This document shows, in pieces, positions 46,320 to 58,874 of a DNA stretch of 64,000 bases. The position numbers and the translations under genes were made by a program. The notes below the pieces were generated by a model, which saw only the letters and a list, made by a program, of their open reading frames with translations, ran no database searches and was not told where the DNA came from. Position 1 is the first letter of the stretch. Every line of letters starts with the position of its first letter. Source of the stretch: Orobanche coerulescens (Eukaryota; Streptophyta; Magnoliopsida; Lamiales; Orobanchaceae); contig CM065803.1 of NCBI GenBank assembly GCA_033398695.1, forward strand, positions 49,281,501-49,345,500, given 5' to 3'.

Positions 46320-47457
46320 TGTTGTGTCAAGTTTTAACACCTTAGGCCGGCGATCGCCTCCGAGGCCGAGCCAGGCTTGCTGCCGAGCGACCAAGGCGAG
46401 TCTGCCGACCAGCGATCAGGCGGCCGAGCCCTAACCTGCGGACATGCTAGAGGCCAACCGAAGGTCCCAGGACAAGTCCGGTGCCGAGCGATCGACCTCG
46501 GATACGATCGTCTCTCGGTACTCGGCGGCCAAACTCTGGCGACCGACATCTGGCGACCCTCTATCGGCATCCGCGATCGACCCTTGGTGACCGACCATTG
46601 GCGACCTCCATCCACTGGCCGATGACGACCTCGGATGATCGGCCAGGGACGGCCGCTCATGTCGATCACCACCGATGGACATCCGGTCGGCGAAGGCCGA
46701 GCCTCAAGGCCCGGCACCATGTGCAAAGGCCGAGACAAGATCCGCGAATCTCGGGCCATTGACCACGGTCGCGAGATTCTCTCCACCGGTAGACAGGCCG
46801 CGAAAGCTTGTCGGTAGGGCCACATGTTGGCCGACTCGGACACGTGATGGCTCCTTATTGGGCCGCCAGTGTGGCGGCCTCTTCCTTGGACTTTAGCCCG
46901 ACGGACATCTTATTTGGACTTTAGCTTGACCCGAGAGATCGGCACATTATTATATTGGCCGTGGCGGGCGGTCGCGATTATTTTAATGGCGGCGGCGATC
47001 GGCACTCTGAGACAGGACCATTGCCTCTATATAAACGAAGCCCCTGCATTTGTAAACTCTCTCTGCACTCTCCGACATTCTTGCAATACATACGCAATAC
47101 AGAGCAAACATCAAGCACTTGGCAAATCTCGACTCTTGGCAACGGACTTTCTTTCGGTCTTACTTCTCGGCCCATCTCCTCGAGCGAGATCACCGCGGGA
47201 CGAAGAACACCGAGCTTCGCTCAAGAGCCGGATTAACAGAGTCATTTTACACTCATTGTATTTAGATTTCTCTCATTAATACTTGTATCCACGAATATTT
47301 GTATTAATAACATCTCGCGAGAGCATTCAAGCCCGGGCCTAACAAACCCGGCAAATCTTGTATTATTAATCTTCTTTCGGAAGTGCTCCCGCAATTGTTG
47401 TTTGTTGTCCGTCTTCCAGCAGTATTAATCTTCGGATAAATATTTTGGGCAACAACA
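46320..47457 (+). repeat. R6 3' LTR
   Basis: Same ends as the 5' LTR, with TATATAA at 47028-47034. Followed by TSD CTGGA, after which R7 LTR sequence resumes. Confidence 0.9.
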
Positions 47458-47462
47458 CTGGA

Positions 47463-48546
47463 TACTTGTTGTGTATTTTTATCTGTATTGGATCATATGG
47501 TATATGGTTATGTCTTATAATTAATTAAAGTATGATTTTCCTTATACGTAATCTAGTATTAATGATTGTATTGTGTAAAGATTGTTAATTCATGCATGTG
47601 CCTGCATGATATTAGCGTGCGCTAACGGATGTACCTAGCGTATGCTAATAACCAGAACTAGCGTACGTTAAGTTGTATACCAAGTGTATGCAAGAGACAA
47701 TCAAGATCAGATAAAGTGTGGTCAGCATGTGGAGCCAAATGAAAGATATTGTCGGATTCCCTTGCATGAACATGGACAACTTTTGGAAAAGTTAAGTCAA
47801 CGATATTTATCATACGCTAAGTGATGTAGGTAACGTACCCTAAGTCGTAGGACAGAACGATGCAGTAAGCTACGTGAGATCGAGAGCGTATGCAATGTTG
47901 GTGAATAGCGTGCGCTAAGACAACACGTGACGTACGTAATGCCTAGTAGCATATGCAAGACAGAGGACAAAATGAGACAGTGAGCTACGTAGTCCGTTAG
48001 CGTGCACTATGTAAGTGTGTTAGCGTACGCTAGATATAATTTTTATAAATAGGACAGCAACCCCCTTTCATTTCCTCCCGAACCATAAACTCATTTCTTA
48101 CTCTCAACTCACCCCTAAGCTGCTGAAACTCCTTTCTATATGTCCATAACTCGTGGAATTGGTATGGGTTCATGGTTTAAGCAAGTTTCTGCCGATTCTT
48201 GAAGGTTGTAAGAGGTCGTTCTTCACTTGTATGCGTATTCACTTGTGTTCTAATGTATTTCGGATTTACCTTCACTCCTACCTTTGATTTTAGATGTTTC
48301 TGAAGATGAGCACTTATTAAACTTAGTTGACCTTCGAAATATTCATGCTTTGGTTGAAGTGGTAATCGGTTGTGTTGGGATATGTTCATAGTATCATGTT
48401 GATTTGTTTAATACTTAGAACAGGCATGTTATGAGGTTAAACTATGATACTAGAGGAGGTATACGAGATGATTGTTGTTTTCAAGTCTTCTTATGCTACG
48501 ATGAACGAAGATTGAATGTAAACCAAATTTTTTTAGGGAGAATGTA
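47463..48546 (+). repeat. R7 5' LTR, second piece, with palindrome array and TATA box
   Basis: R7 LTR sequence between the R6 and R8 insertions. It has about nine TAGCGTGCGCTA-type palindromes, partly decayed (47613-48032), and TATAAAT at 48044-48050. The palindrome matches that of R2 although the rest of the LTR differs. Confidence 0.7.
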
Positions 48547-48757
48547 TGTAATACCCGAGATTTTTATTCCGGTTTCGTTGAATTTTCTTCGGTCGAACGG
48601 ACTGTTGTCGTCCGCGTCTGTGGAATCGAATGCTTGTATTGTGATACGTTGAGTTTCCTAGCCTGTTAATTATTGTTTTGGATCATAGCCGGTGCGTCCG
48701 TGTGATCGATACGTCGTCGAGTATCGAGCCGGATGGTCGGGTGTGGGCTGGAGCGAG

Positions 48758-49089
48758 TTACGGCCGTAAGGCCTGGCCTATTACGGCCGTAAGGCTTCCG
48801 GCCACCGGGGCCTGGGATACTTGATTACGGCCGTAACGCCTATCCGGTTACGTCCGTAAGGCTTGTTACGGCCTCTAGGCGCTGGTCGGTTACGGCCGTA
48901 AGCATTCGGCAGATTTCGACCAGTAGACTGGGATGCTCGGTTACGGCCGTAAGGCTATGCCGATTACGACTGCAAGGGTGATCGTTGCGTACGCTAAGTG
49001 TTCGGCCATTACATACGCTAACGTGCGTTGACCGAGTTATGGCCATAAGGCACTGCCGGTTACGACCGTAACCCTGCCAGTTATTTATA
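48758..49089 (+). promoter_or_regulatory. R8 5' LTR U3: TTACGGCCGTAA array and TATA box
   Basis: About ten copies of the perfect palindrome TTACGGCCGTAA or one- to two-base variants, with two GCGTACGCTA-like copies among them. The array ends 10 bp before TATTTATA. Confidence 0.7.
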
Positions 49090-50684
49090 GGCCTGGATCG
49101 GCCAGACTTGAACCCACTTCATTTTTTCCATCTGTTTGCGGCGGCTGGCGACGGGAGAGACGGGGAAGTGAGCCCTTGGTCTTTTCCACTCAATTCCTAG
49201 GCGTTTTGGAAGATTCTTGTTGATTATATCAACATCAAATCCGTGTTCTTCGTCGAATCAAGGTATTTCCTTGCCTAGAACCTCGATTGTATGATTTTTG
49301 GGGGTTTCCTCGTGATTCATCGATTTTATCCGAGATTAATGAATCGGTTAGGGTATTCTTGTTGTCTTGGCCATGATCTTCGGATTTTGTAACTCGTTTA
49401 TCGATTTTTACCAACCCAGAACATTGATTTCCGATTTCCTTGAAGAACCCTCGGATCCTTGTTGTTTTTCCGGTTGATTTGGATTCCGTTTAGTGTTATT
49501 TATTCGTGGTGATGTTATTTTCGTAGCGTTCGTGAGGTTGTCGAGTTCTTGGTCATTGTTGGAGGTTCGAGGGCTAACCGACCGCGTCCGTTCGTGGTTC
49601 CGTTGCTTGTGGTATCGAAGCAAGTATCTTGCCCATACGTTTCATGTTTCGTAGGCATAATTGTTGGTAAATGATTTTATGAAAAATCCGGATGTTTAAT
49701 GAATGTTAAAAAGTATCGGTATGTTCTCGATAAAGGTTGTCTTTCAACGATAACTTGGATGCTTCGTGAATACGGGTGTTTTTGGGCTATGTTTGTTAAC
49801 TTCGTTTATTGAAAGATATTATGATCACGTTTAGTGAATATGGTAGACCGTAATTGATTGCCGATGATGATGTGTTGTTATGTATGTTTGTTCGGTAAAA
49901 ACATGACGTTGTGTGATATTGGTTATTCACCTTTGTAAGGAGGTGTGATCCTTAGTGTTGTTTGGTATTGGTGTTGATTGTCGTTGTGAATGAATTATCG
50001 TAAGTGATGTGCCTCCGGGTAAGATTGATGAATCTCCGGGATTCATACTTGTTAGTATGGGTCGGGCGTGACCGTAGGGTTATCCAATCCGGGTATGTCT
50101 TGCGGAGACTCCGAGGTTCATGGCTTGTTAGCGCGATGCCGGGATAACTTATGGTTGTGGTTTGGAATGGTTCTGTGACTGTTGTCAAGAGGACATGTGA
50201 TTTGGTATGGTTTCCTATTGGGTTATTCACTCGGGTATGTTCTGCGGGAGCATCTGAGGTTCGTGGTTTGTTAGCACGGGACGCGAATAATCCTTAGGAA
50301 TATATGTTGGATGATTTGGGTCATGGACCCTGTGGTTTATGATTTGGGTCATGGACCCTATGTTTCGTGATTTGGGTCTTGGACCCCGTGTTTTGTGAAT
50401 TGGGTTGTGAACCCGTGTTTTACTATCGGAATTGTATTTTGGGAAAGATGATTTTGGGCTGTGTCCCCAAGCGTTTTCGAAAGACTTGAGAATTCTTTAA
50501 CACCAAATGTTTTTCAGAACTCCTGAGGTCGTAAAATGTTTTGTAAGAAGTATATTGGGTTTATTCCCACCTTTCTCGATTTGAACAGTTTTGACCAAAT
50601 GATTTGTCTCGGGAAGTATGTTCATGATTATTATATTCTTGGAGTATGTTGTGTATGACACGTATTCGTATTTTATACTTGCAC

Positions 50685-50727
50685 TAGCAAAACTGTGGAG
50701 TTTTGCTAACCCCCGAGTATTCGGGGG
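50685..50727 (+). other. Double hairpin in R8 5' LTR
   Basis: TAGCAAAAC (50685-50693) pairs with GTTTTGCTA (50700-50708). CCCCCGA (50710-50716) pairs with TCGGGGG (50721-50727). Confidence 0.6.
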
Positions 50728-51121
50728 GTGGATGTCTGTATTGCGTCTAGGTACTTGCAGGTTGCTGGGGAGCGAATCACAGGATCGATACAAAGGGTGA
50801 TGGAAGACGACGATACTAATCACATGAAGACCAATTGTAAAGTATTTTGGATAGTCTTGTTGGATATTTCTCCGATGTATTATTATCCCGATATAGGGGA
50901 GCGTTAATGTATTCCAGCCCCTGTGTGGGTATGAGTTCTGGGAAGGAATCTTGTATGTAATGATGTGTATGTTGTGACAAAAGACCAAATCGATCGGTCC
51001 TTTACGAAGCCATGTCGGCATGTGAAGTGATGAATTGTTTTGTATTTAGCCTGGTTGATCCTCACGGAGAGGGTATGCGGCGCTGTAATATTCCCGAGTG
51101 GTTTGGGGGTGTTACAGAATA

Positions 51122-51133
51122 TGGTATCAGAGC
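51122..51133 (+). other. R8 primer binding site, initiator tRNA-Met
   Basis: TGGTATCAGAGC, a perfect match to the canonical site, five bases after the LTR. Confidence 0.88.
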
Positions 51134-51529
51134 TTAGGTTGCAGAAACCTAGGCTATCGGGTCGAGTTGTGTGTTGTCAGGTCTTGTCTTGTCTTGTCTT
51201 GTCATATTTGTCAGACTGAGTAGTGTCGCGACGCGTCGTCTGAGTTTTCGGTCGTGATTAGTATCGAGGTGCAACCACCATCTTCGTGCAATCTGTGGAT
51301 GTAAGTCTCCCTACTTTGTTGTGTCTCGTGTTATACGAAATTGTGTGATTCTGTGTTATTATGTGAAGTTTAAACATGCCTCTAGAATATGTACTCCATA
51401 CTTGTTTGATTTTCGTATTGTGCTGGAACGAAGAGTAGTATCGGTATGTATGTATGTATTTATATATATATATATTGTGTGAAATCGTTTTTACAGGAGT
51501 AATGTTTTGGATTGATTACTCAATGAAAG

Positions 51530-53155
51530 TGATGCAGCAAGCGGAAGCGTATACGTATTAATCCGTTGATTCTTAGAATATCCGGATGAATACACAAAAC
51601 GTGATTAACGTTTAATTCCGTTGATTCGATATGAATACCGGAAGAACAACGATAAAAACACGAACAAAGGGATAAAACCCAATATATTTCTATTTCATCA
51701 AAAGCTCCTTTACAAATGATCCGAAGACGCCTATTTATAACATTAAACTAGGGTTTAAGGCGTGTAGGCCCTAAAAGCCCAACCCATTAACAACTAATTA
51801 AAACATAATTAAAACCCTAAACAATAGAATATAAATAATAATATAAATACAATCTAATCTCCATCATTCTCTCCCTCTTTGAAAAGATTCGTCCTCGAAT
51901 TTGAATGAATCTAATATCGAACAGTTTAACTGAGTTAACAACGTACTCATCTTCAGGAAAAACAAAATTAATTAACACTTCACGATATTTGACTTCAAAC
52001 ACATCCGCAGTACGTACGTGCCCTAAAATTTTGAGACGATAGTCCAATGAAGGTTCCCGGAGCATAGCAAATTTTCTTCTCCAATTTTCTTCTCCAATTT
52101 TTTTAGGCCCAACATCAACAAATGAAGCCCATGAATTATTAAAAGAAGTAGTTGGGCCATAAAACTCATTAATGGTAAGCCCAAGCTTCCTAACACATAA
52201 AAAAGGCCCATCACATGGGTGTAGGGCGTTAGAACAAAATAGGCAGCCATTGTCTTCCATCACGGCTGCAACATCGACATCTTCATCAGGAGGCGGCGTA
52301 ACCGTTTGCTGTATCACGGAGGGTCGCAGCTGTATATCGGCTTGGATGATAGTGTGGAGGTGACATCTGTCAGCGTGCGGTTAGGAAGTGACTGTGGACT
52401 GGTGTTGATAGATCTGGCGGTGGAAGGCGGAGAGTGATGGCGGGGCTGGCGCGGTGGTTGAGGCGACGCGCGGATCGGTGGTGGATGGTTGCTGGTGTGC
52501 AGATGCAAGCGTGGTGGTGGGGCGGTGGATTGTGGTGGATGACTGGTGGTCCGCAGTAGCGGCTATCGTGAGGCATGGTGGTTGTGAGACAGGGGCAGCC
52601 GGATCTAGATCCGGTGGTTGTGCTGTTGCAGCGGCAATCAGGGCTGCCAAGACTGGATTTGGCGGCGGCAACGGCACGAACATATCCAGTGTGTCTCGTT
52701 GACTGTAGCTGTCGAAAATCCCAGCGACGGTGGCATCCAATTGATACCAGAAAAAATCAAATTTCTCCCCTGTCATCGTCGATGAACCCACAGAATCGTT
52801 ATGACTCCGGATACCAACTGATGCAGCAAGCGAAAGCGTATACGTATTAATCCGTTGATTCTTAGAATATCCGGATGAATACACAAAACGTGATTAACGT
52901 TTAATTCCGTTGATTCGATATGAATACCGGAAGAACAACGATAAAAACACGAACAAAGGGATAAAACCCAATATATTTCTATTTCATCAAAAGCTCCTTT
53001 ACAAATCATCCGAAGACGCCTATTTATAACATTAAACTAGGGTTTAAGGCGTGTAGGCCCTAAAAGCCCAACCCATTAACAACTAATTAAAACATAATTA
53101 AAACCCTAAACAATAGAATATAAATAATAATATAAATACAATCTAATCTCTATCA
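51530..53155 (-). mobile_element. R9: small non-autonomous LTR retrotransposon
   Basis: Two 337 bp LTRs (51530-51866 and 52819-53155), TGATGCAGC...TATCA, differ at only a few positions by eye. Flanks are GAAAG and AAAAG, a probable TSD. In element orientation TGGTATCCGGAG (52804-52815) follows the right LTR after two bases, and AAAGAGGGAGAGAA precedes the left LTR. The 0.95 kb interior lacks recognisable gag or pol, so R9 needs help from another element. Low LTR divergence suggests recent insertion. Confidence 0.83.
51817..52884 (-). pseudogene. R9 internal open frames, unknown
   Basis: Two minus-strand frames overlap the interior. The first (52381-52884) includes GEKFDFFWYQLDATVAGIFD and then a Pro/Ala/Thr-rich tail. 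The second (51817-52317) includes DVGPKKIGEENWRRKFAMLR and FVFPEDEYVVNSVKLFDIRF and runs into the LTR. In another frame the end reads FKFEDESFQRGRE, which recalls the acidic tail seen at the end of many gypsy polyproteins. I do not recognise a domain; they may be remnants rather than genes. Confidence 0.35.
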
Positions 53156-54531
53156 AAAAGTTTATCAATGTGGTATTTTGAACTTCAAATGTTTTGGGGA
53201 AGTCACGTAAATTTTATTTAAAAACATCCTTCGAGGAGGGAAAAAGGTTTGATTTCGTATGATGACCTCGAGACCGAAGATTTTGAGATTTCAAACTAAT
53301 TATATTTTATTTCCGTCTTGCATTGTAAATTTTCAAAATTGGATTTTTAAATACTCAAACGAGGTCTATCAAAAGTCTACTTGAGACGTGACTTTGGCTT
53401 TCACCTTTTCGGTTTCATGAATTTCGGTTAAAATGTATGTAGTGAGGATATTATTATTTTGGTTATAATGCTCAGAGTTGTGATTATGGTAATGGTGTGA
53501 ACGCTGAGTCGTTCGGTGTGCTCTCGTCGAGATAGTTCTCTCGATCGGGAAGTGGAGACTCGATTCGTAATGTTATTTAACCTCTGATGGTTGTTTGTGC
53601 AATGTCATAATCATGTGAACTATCGGCGTCTGGATCCGAATATTGTTGTTTATTTGTGACCTTTGACTTTTGGTATTATTTGGTATTGTTCATGAACATG
53701 TTGTTGAATTGGAACAGTTAGCGCACATCAGGCGTGAAGCTAACACGCGCTAACGTGGCACGGCTAGCGCACGTTAAGTTCCTGTGGTAACACGCGCTGA
53801 TCAGTCTGGACGGAAGTTTCAGACTGCATTTTTTGCCGTTAGGTCTAACTTTTGCGATAGTTGGACTGACCGTTTGTGACCGTATTCTATGAGTGATGTT
53901 CAGTGATAACAATTGCTGTGTGTGATCAGGTGTATTTTGAACTGTATTCTTATCCGCTGCGCGAGTATGTTTCAAAATGACTTTTCGGTATTTTTGCCAA
54001 ACTGTGTATATTCTAAAATGACCTTTTGGGTATCTTGTAAATTTGGGTTATTCCATTAACCCCTTTTTCCTAACTCTTTTGTCGGTACGTTTAAGGGGTG
54101 ACTTAACGTACATTTTGAAAACTATCGAGTTTTGGCGTCTTCGCCTTGTAATTTCAAATGGTATTTTATGACGGTATTTGGTATTTGGAAAATGAATTTT
54201 GGTGAGTATTTGGAAAGCATTATCGTCAGTGGCCTTTTGGCATTTTTGAACATTTTTTTGAAAATGGTTTTTCAACTTGGTGGGTTCCGGCGCGGGATCC
54301 GTACAGAAGGTGGTTTTGATATAATGAATGACTTTGATTTCATTGTATTTATAGTTCATATAGCAAAGATATTGTAAATGTAAATTGTCGGGATAATGGT
54401 TTATATTTTGTGCTCTAGTTTGAATTAAATCATAATGTATGTATGATTAATTGTGTTTGATCGAGATGGATATGTGTGATGTCTTTGGTATGTGATATGA
54501 TTTTCGTTGCGAGAGGTTGTTGATTGTTAGT

Positions 54532-55553
54532 ATGCCGAGGGGCAGAGGTCGTGGTCGTAACCGTGGTGCTGATGACCACGGGGATCAGATGCGGAATCGA
54601 GGGAATGTTGCCGGGAATGATATTGGCATTGGTGTTGCTACTATACTGCAACAAGTAGCAACACAGATGACTCATTTAACCAGGCGATTCAACGCAACAC
54701 TGACGCGACTCAGAACATCGGTGTTAATCAATGGCTTCGCGAAGTAATTCGTATGAATCCCCCTCGATTCGCCGGTGTTGCGGATGCGTTGGGCTGGGAT
54801 GGTTAGCTTTTCCAGTTGGGAAAGATATTCGAGGCTGTCGATTGTCCTGAAGAGCGGAAGGTACCTATTGCTCAGTACCTTCTTGACAAAGATGCCGCTA
54901 ATTGGTGAGAAGCCGTTAAGCCTCGTGATCGTGACGTCACGTGTGCGGAATTCCAAGCATTTATGGAAGCTGAATTCTATCGGAAACTGATTAGAGAGCA
55001 TAGGATTCGTGAATTTTATTTAGCAGAACTGCGAGATATATTAGTGTCGCAAGCTATCATCGATTATAGCAAACAGCTCAGTTATGTGCGAGATTGGGTG
55101 AGAACCGAGGAAGAGAGGATCCTTCACTTTGACAGACGAATGAAGCCGGAGATTCGCTTGTATATGTCGGGATTTGCTTGCACTTCGTTGAGGGACTATT
55201 AAGATCGAGCCTTAGCCCGTGAACAAGCTTCATTATCATCGGATCGTGTGCCCGAGTCGAAGAAGCAGAGGAAGTCCGATGACCTTGTGGACAGTGCAGG
55301 AGTTGGTGTTTCTAGTTTGCAACGTCGTAGTCTTTCCGCTGTGAAGCTCCATCGCTCGATGCGTGGGACTGAGAGTTCCAAGTCGTCTGCTTTGACTCCT
55401 GGTAAGTCCAGGAGGTGTTTTAACTGCAATGTGTCAGGACATGTTCGTGCACATTATCCTTCTCCGCCAGTAACGTGTTACAAGTGTGGGCTCGAGGGAC
55501 ACCGGATTCAGTTTTGCGAGTTGGTCGCCGAGCCTTCCGAGGCACGGACTTGA
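54532..55553 (+). pseudogene. R8 gag
   Basis: Starts MPRGRGRGRNRG, like the R/G-rich start of R2 gag. The capsid-like domain is then readable in another frame (PEERKVPIAQYLLDKDAANW, CAEFQAFMEAEFYR, ILHFDRRMKPEIRLYMSGFA). Two zinc knuckles follow: CFNCNVSGHVRAHY, with its last Cys lost, and CYKCGLEGHRIQFC, intact. Stops near 54806, 54905 and 55201 and a shift near 54720 break it. The frame ends right after the knuckles, with no protease. Gag alone could serve RNA binding, but this copy looks inactive. Confidence 0.82.
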
Positions 55554-56368
55554 GCATTGATATCAGGACCAACTCCGAGGAGTACCTGAGGGGAGCAGTC
55601 TATCAGTTGTATGTTATGTTATTCCCTTACTTTGTGTTTCTAATTTCAGAGATTAACTTCTTTTATTCGAAGTGGATCGGATTTTGAACTTTTGTATTTT
55701 CGACTCCGTCGACTCGTTTATGTTCGTTGACATTTTATGAACTTGTCATGTCCCTTGCTTTTGTTGATCGAATGAGTGTGGTATTGTTTCGGAATAACTC
55801 GTTGTCGTTGTGACTTTTCAATTGCTATTCCATTTCCTGTGGATCTTATGTGAATGCACATCTTGTTGTTTTCACCAGATCATATATTGTCTCGAGTCGA
55901 GATGTGAACTTTGGGGTTTTTGTTTGAATTTTATTGTTCGTCGTGATTCGAACATGATTGTTCGATTGTTGTTGTCTCAATCATTGTGGTTCGATCATTT
56001 GTTTGTTCGGTCCTTGTTGATCTCGTTTCGTGATTGTTGAGCGTTCGGACTCCTTCGTAATTTCCCTAAGTTCGGGAAATTAATCTCGTTTTCGATCTTC
56101 CAACCCTTGGGCTGTGGAATTCCGTTTTGTTCAGCGATTAGCTCGCGTTTTGATTGATGTACTGTTGGGTTGGTCAATCGTATTGATTTTCGTTCATTGT
56201 GTTTTGTTATTGTTCGGGTGTAGCAATTTGGATGGTAGCAGCTGCGTACTGCACGTGATTCGTCGCGGGTTATCAGAAACGGATATCATGTGTTGTCTGA
56301 GTTTTTTATGCGTTGTTCGTTCTATGTTTCAAGTTTTGAGGACGAAACTTCTTTTAAGAGGGGTAGAA
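55554..56368 (+). other. R8 post-gag region and polypurine tract
   Basis: Non-coding. It matches R1 at 3950-4192 plus 13425-13939, and supplies the uninterrupted version of the R2 target site. It ends in AAGAGGGGTAGAA (56356-56368) before the 3' LTR. Confidence 0.75.
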
Positions 56369-58874
56369 TGTGATGCCCGAGATTTTTATTCCGGTTTCAT
56401 TGAATTTTCTTCGGTCGAACGGACTGTTGTCGTCTGCGTCTTTGGAATCGAATGCTTGTATTGTGATACGTTGAGTTTCGTAGCTTGTTTGTTATTGTTT
56501 TGGATCATATCCGGTGCGTTCGCGTGATCGAGACGTCGTCGAGTATCGAGCCGGATGGCCGGGTGTGGGCTGGAGCGAGTTACGGCCGTAAGGCCTGGCC
56601 TATTACGGACGTAAGGATTCCGGACACCTGGGCTTGGGATACTTGATTACACCCGTAAGGCCTATCCGGTTACGGCCGTAAGGCTTGTCATTCGGCAGAT
56701 TTCGACCAGTGGACTGGGATGCTCGATTACGGCCGTAAGGCTATGCCGATTACGGCCATAAGGGTGATCGTTGCATATGCTAAGTGTTCGGCCATTACGT
56801 ACGCTAAAGTGCGTTGAACGAGTTATGACCGTAAGGCGCTGCCGGTTACGGCCGTAACCCTGCCGGCTATTTATAGGCCTGGATCGGCCAGACTTGAACC
56901 CACTTCATTTTTTCCATCTTTTTGCGGCGGCTGGCGATGGGAGAGACGAGGAAGTGAGCCCTTGGTCTTTTCCACTCAATTCCTAGGCGTTTTGGAAGAT
57001 TCTTGTTGATTATATCAACATCAAATCCGTGTTCTTCGTCGAATCAAGGTATTTCCTTACGTAGAACCTTGATTGTATGATTTTTGGAGTTTCTTCGTGA
57101 TTCATCGATTTTATCCAAGATTAATGAATCGGTTATGGTATTCTTGTTGTCTTGGCCATGATCTTCAGATTTTGTAACTCGTTTATAAATTTTTACCAAC
57201 CCGGAACATTGAATTCTGATTTCCTTGAAGAACCCTCATATCCTTGTTGTTTTTCCGGTTGATTCGAATTCCGTTTAGCGTTATTTATTCGTGGTGATGT
57301 TATTTTCGTAGCGTTCGTGAGGTTGTTGAGTTCTTGGTCGTTATTGGAGGTTTGAGGGCTAACCGACCGCGTCCGTTTGTGGTTCTGTTGCTTGTGGTAT
57401 CGAGGCAAGTATCTTGCCCATACGTTTCATGTTTCGTAGGCATAATTGTTGGTAAATGATTTTGTGAAAAATCCAGATGTATAATGAATGTTAAAAAGTA
57501 TCAGTATGTTCTCGATAAAGGTTGTCTTTCAACGATAACTCGGATGCTTCGTGAATAAGGGTGTTTTTGGACTATGTGTGTTAACTTCGTTTGTTGAAAG
57601 ATATTATGATCACGTTTAGTGAATATGGTAGACCGTAATTGATTGAATATGATGTGTTGTTATGTATGTTTATTCGGTAAAAACATGACGTTGTGTGATA
57701 TTGGTTATTCACCTTTGTAAGGAGGTGTGGTCCTTAGTGTTGTTTGGTATTGGTGTTGATTGTCGTTGTGAATGAATTGTCGTAAGTGATGTGCCTCCGG
57801 GTAAGATTGCTGAATCTCCGGGATTCATACTTGTTAGTATGGGTCGGGCGTGACCGTAGGGTTATCCAATCCGGGTATGTCTTGTGGGGACTCCGAGGTT
57901 TGTGGATTGTTAGCACGATGCCGGGATAACTTATGGTTGTGTTTTGGAATGGTTCTGTGACTGTTGTCATGAGGACATGTGATTTGGTATGGTTTCTTAT
58001 TGGGTTATTCACTCGGGTATGTTCTGCGGGAGCATCTGAGATTCGTGGCTTGTTAGCACGGGACGCGAATAATCCTTAGGAATATGTGTTCGATGATTTG
58101 GGTCGTGGACCCTATGTTTCGTGATTTGGGTCTTGGACCCCGAGTTTTGTGAATTGGGTCGTGAACCCGTGTTTTACTATCGCAATTGTATTTTGGGAAA
58201 GATGATTTTAGGCCGTGTCCCCAAGCATTTTCGAAAGACTTGAGAATTCCTTAACACCAAATGTTTTTCAAAACTCCCGAGGTCGTAAAATGTTTTGTAA
58301 GAAGTATATTGGGTTTATTCCCACCTTTCTCGATTTGAACAGTTTTGACCAAATGAATTGTCTCGGGAAGTATGTTCATGATTATTATATTCTTGGAGTA
58401 TGTTGTGTATGGCTCATATTCGTATTTTATACTTGCACTAGCAAAACAGTGGAGTTTTGCTAACCCCCGAGTATTCGGGGGGTGGATGTCTGTATTGCAT
58501 CCAGGTACTTGCATGTTGCTGGGGAGCGAATCACAGGATCGATACGAAGGGTGCTGGAAGACAACGATACTAATCACATGAAGACCAATTGTAAAGTATT
58601 TTGGATAGTCTTGTTGGATATTTCTCCGATGTGTTATTATCCCGATATAGGGGAACATTAATGTATTCTAGCCCCTGCGTGGGTATGAGTTCTGGAAAGG
58701 AATCTTGTATGTAATGATGTGTATGTTGTAACAAAAGACCAAATCGGTGTAATGTTCCTTTACAAAGCCATGTCGGCATGTGAAGTGATGCATTGTTTTG
58801 TATTTAGCCTGGTAGATCCTCACGGAGAGGGTCTGCTGCACTGTAATATTCCCGTGTGGTTTGGGGGTGTTACA
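56369..58874 (+). repeat. R8 3' LTR
   Basis: TGTGATGCCC...GGGTGTTACA, 2.5 kb. TTACGGCCGTAA array at 56580-56857, TATTTATA at 56868-56875 and double hairpin at 58439-58481. Compared with the 5' LTR it has small deletions within the array. Confidence 0.92.
58439..58481 (+). other. Double hairpin in R8 3' LTR
   Basis: TAGCAAAAC (58439-58447) pairs with GTTTTGCTA (58454-58462). CCCCCGA (58464-58470) pairs with TCGGGGG (58475-58481). Confidence 0.6.

Larger units (their letters stand above)
42990..47457 (+). mobile_element. R6: non-autonomous Tat-like gypsy element
   Basis: A 4.47 kb element with LTRs of about 1.13 kb, TSD CTGGA on both sides (42985-42989 and 47458-47462), a TGGCGCTAGAAGGAGGG primer-site region (44126-44142) and polypurine tract GGCGGGGGCAAT (46308-46319). 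The 2.2 kb interior has only a broken gag-like sequence and no pol. It is GC-rich with very many CGATCG/GATCGGCC motifs, unlike its AT-rich neighbours. Confidence 0.87.
48547..51116 (+). repeat. R8 5' LTR
   Basis: TGTAATACCC...GGGTGTTACA, 2.57 kb. It has a TTACGGCCGTAA array (48758-49072), TATTTATA (49082-49089) and the double hairpin (50685-50727). Confidence 0.92.
51134..54531 (+). other. R8 5' leader (contains R9)
   Basis: Long non-coding leader between primer site and gag, interrupted by R9 at 51530-53155. Parts after R9 resemble the R1 internal region. A cluster of TAGCGCAC/CACGCGCT motifs lies at 53717-53800. No gene is seen. Confidence 0.6.
48547..58874 (+). mobile_element. R8: gag-only Tekay-type LTR element (TR-GAG-like)
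   Basis: A 10.3 kb element in the R7 LTR with TSD ATGTA (48542-48546, 58875-58879). It has LTRs of about 2.5 kb, a perfect initiator-Met primer site (51122-51133), polypurine tract AAGAGGGGTAGAA (56356-56368) and a gag region (54532-55553), but no protease, RT or integrase. This matches the class of terminal-repeat retrotransposons with a GAG domain. It would depend on a partner such as R2 for pol functions (inference). A small element, R9, is nested in its leader. Confidence 0.9.

Noticed and set aside
52454..52850. Plus-strand Gly/Val-rich frames in R9
   Set aside because: They mirror the minus-strand Pro/Ala-rich frame, and the element's PBS and polypurine tract place its sense strand on the minus strand.
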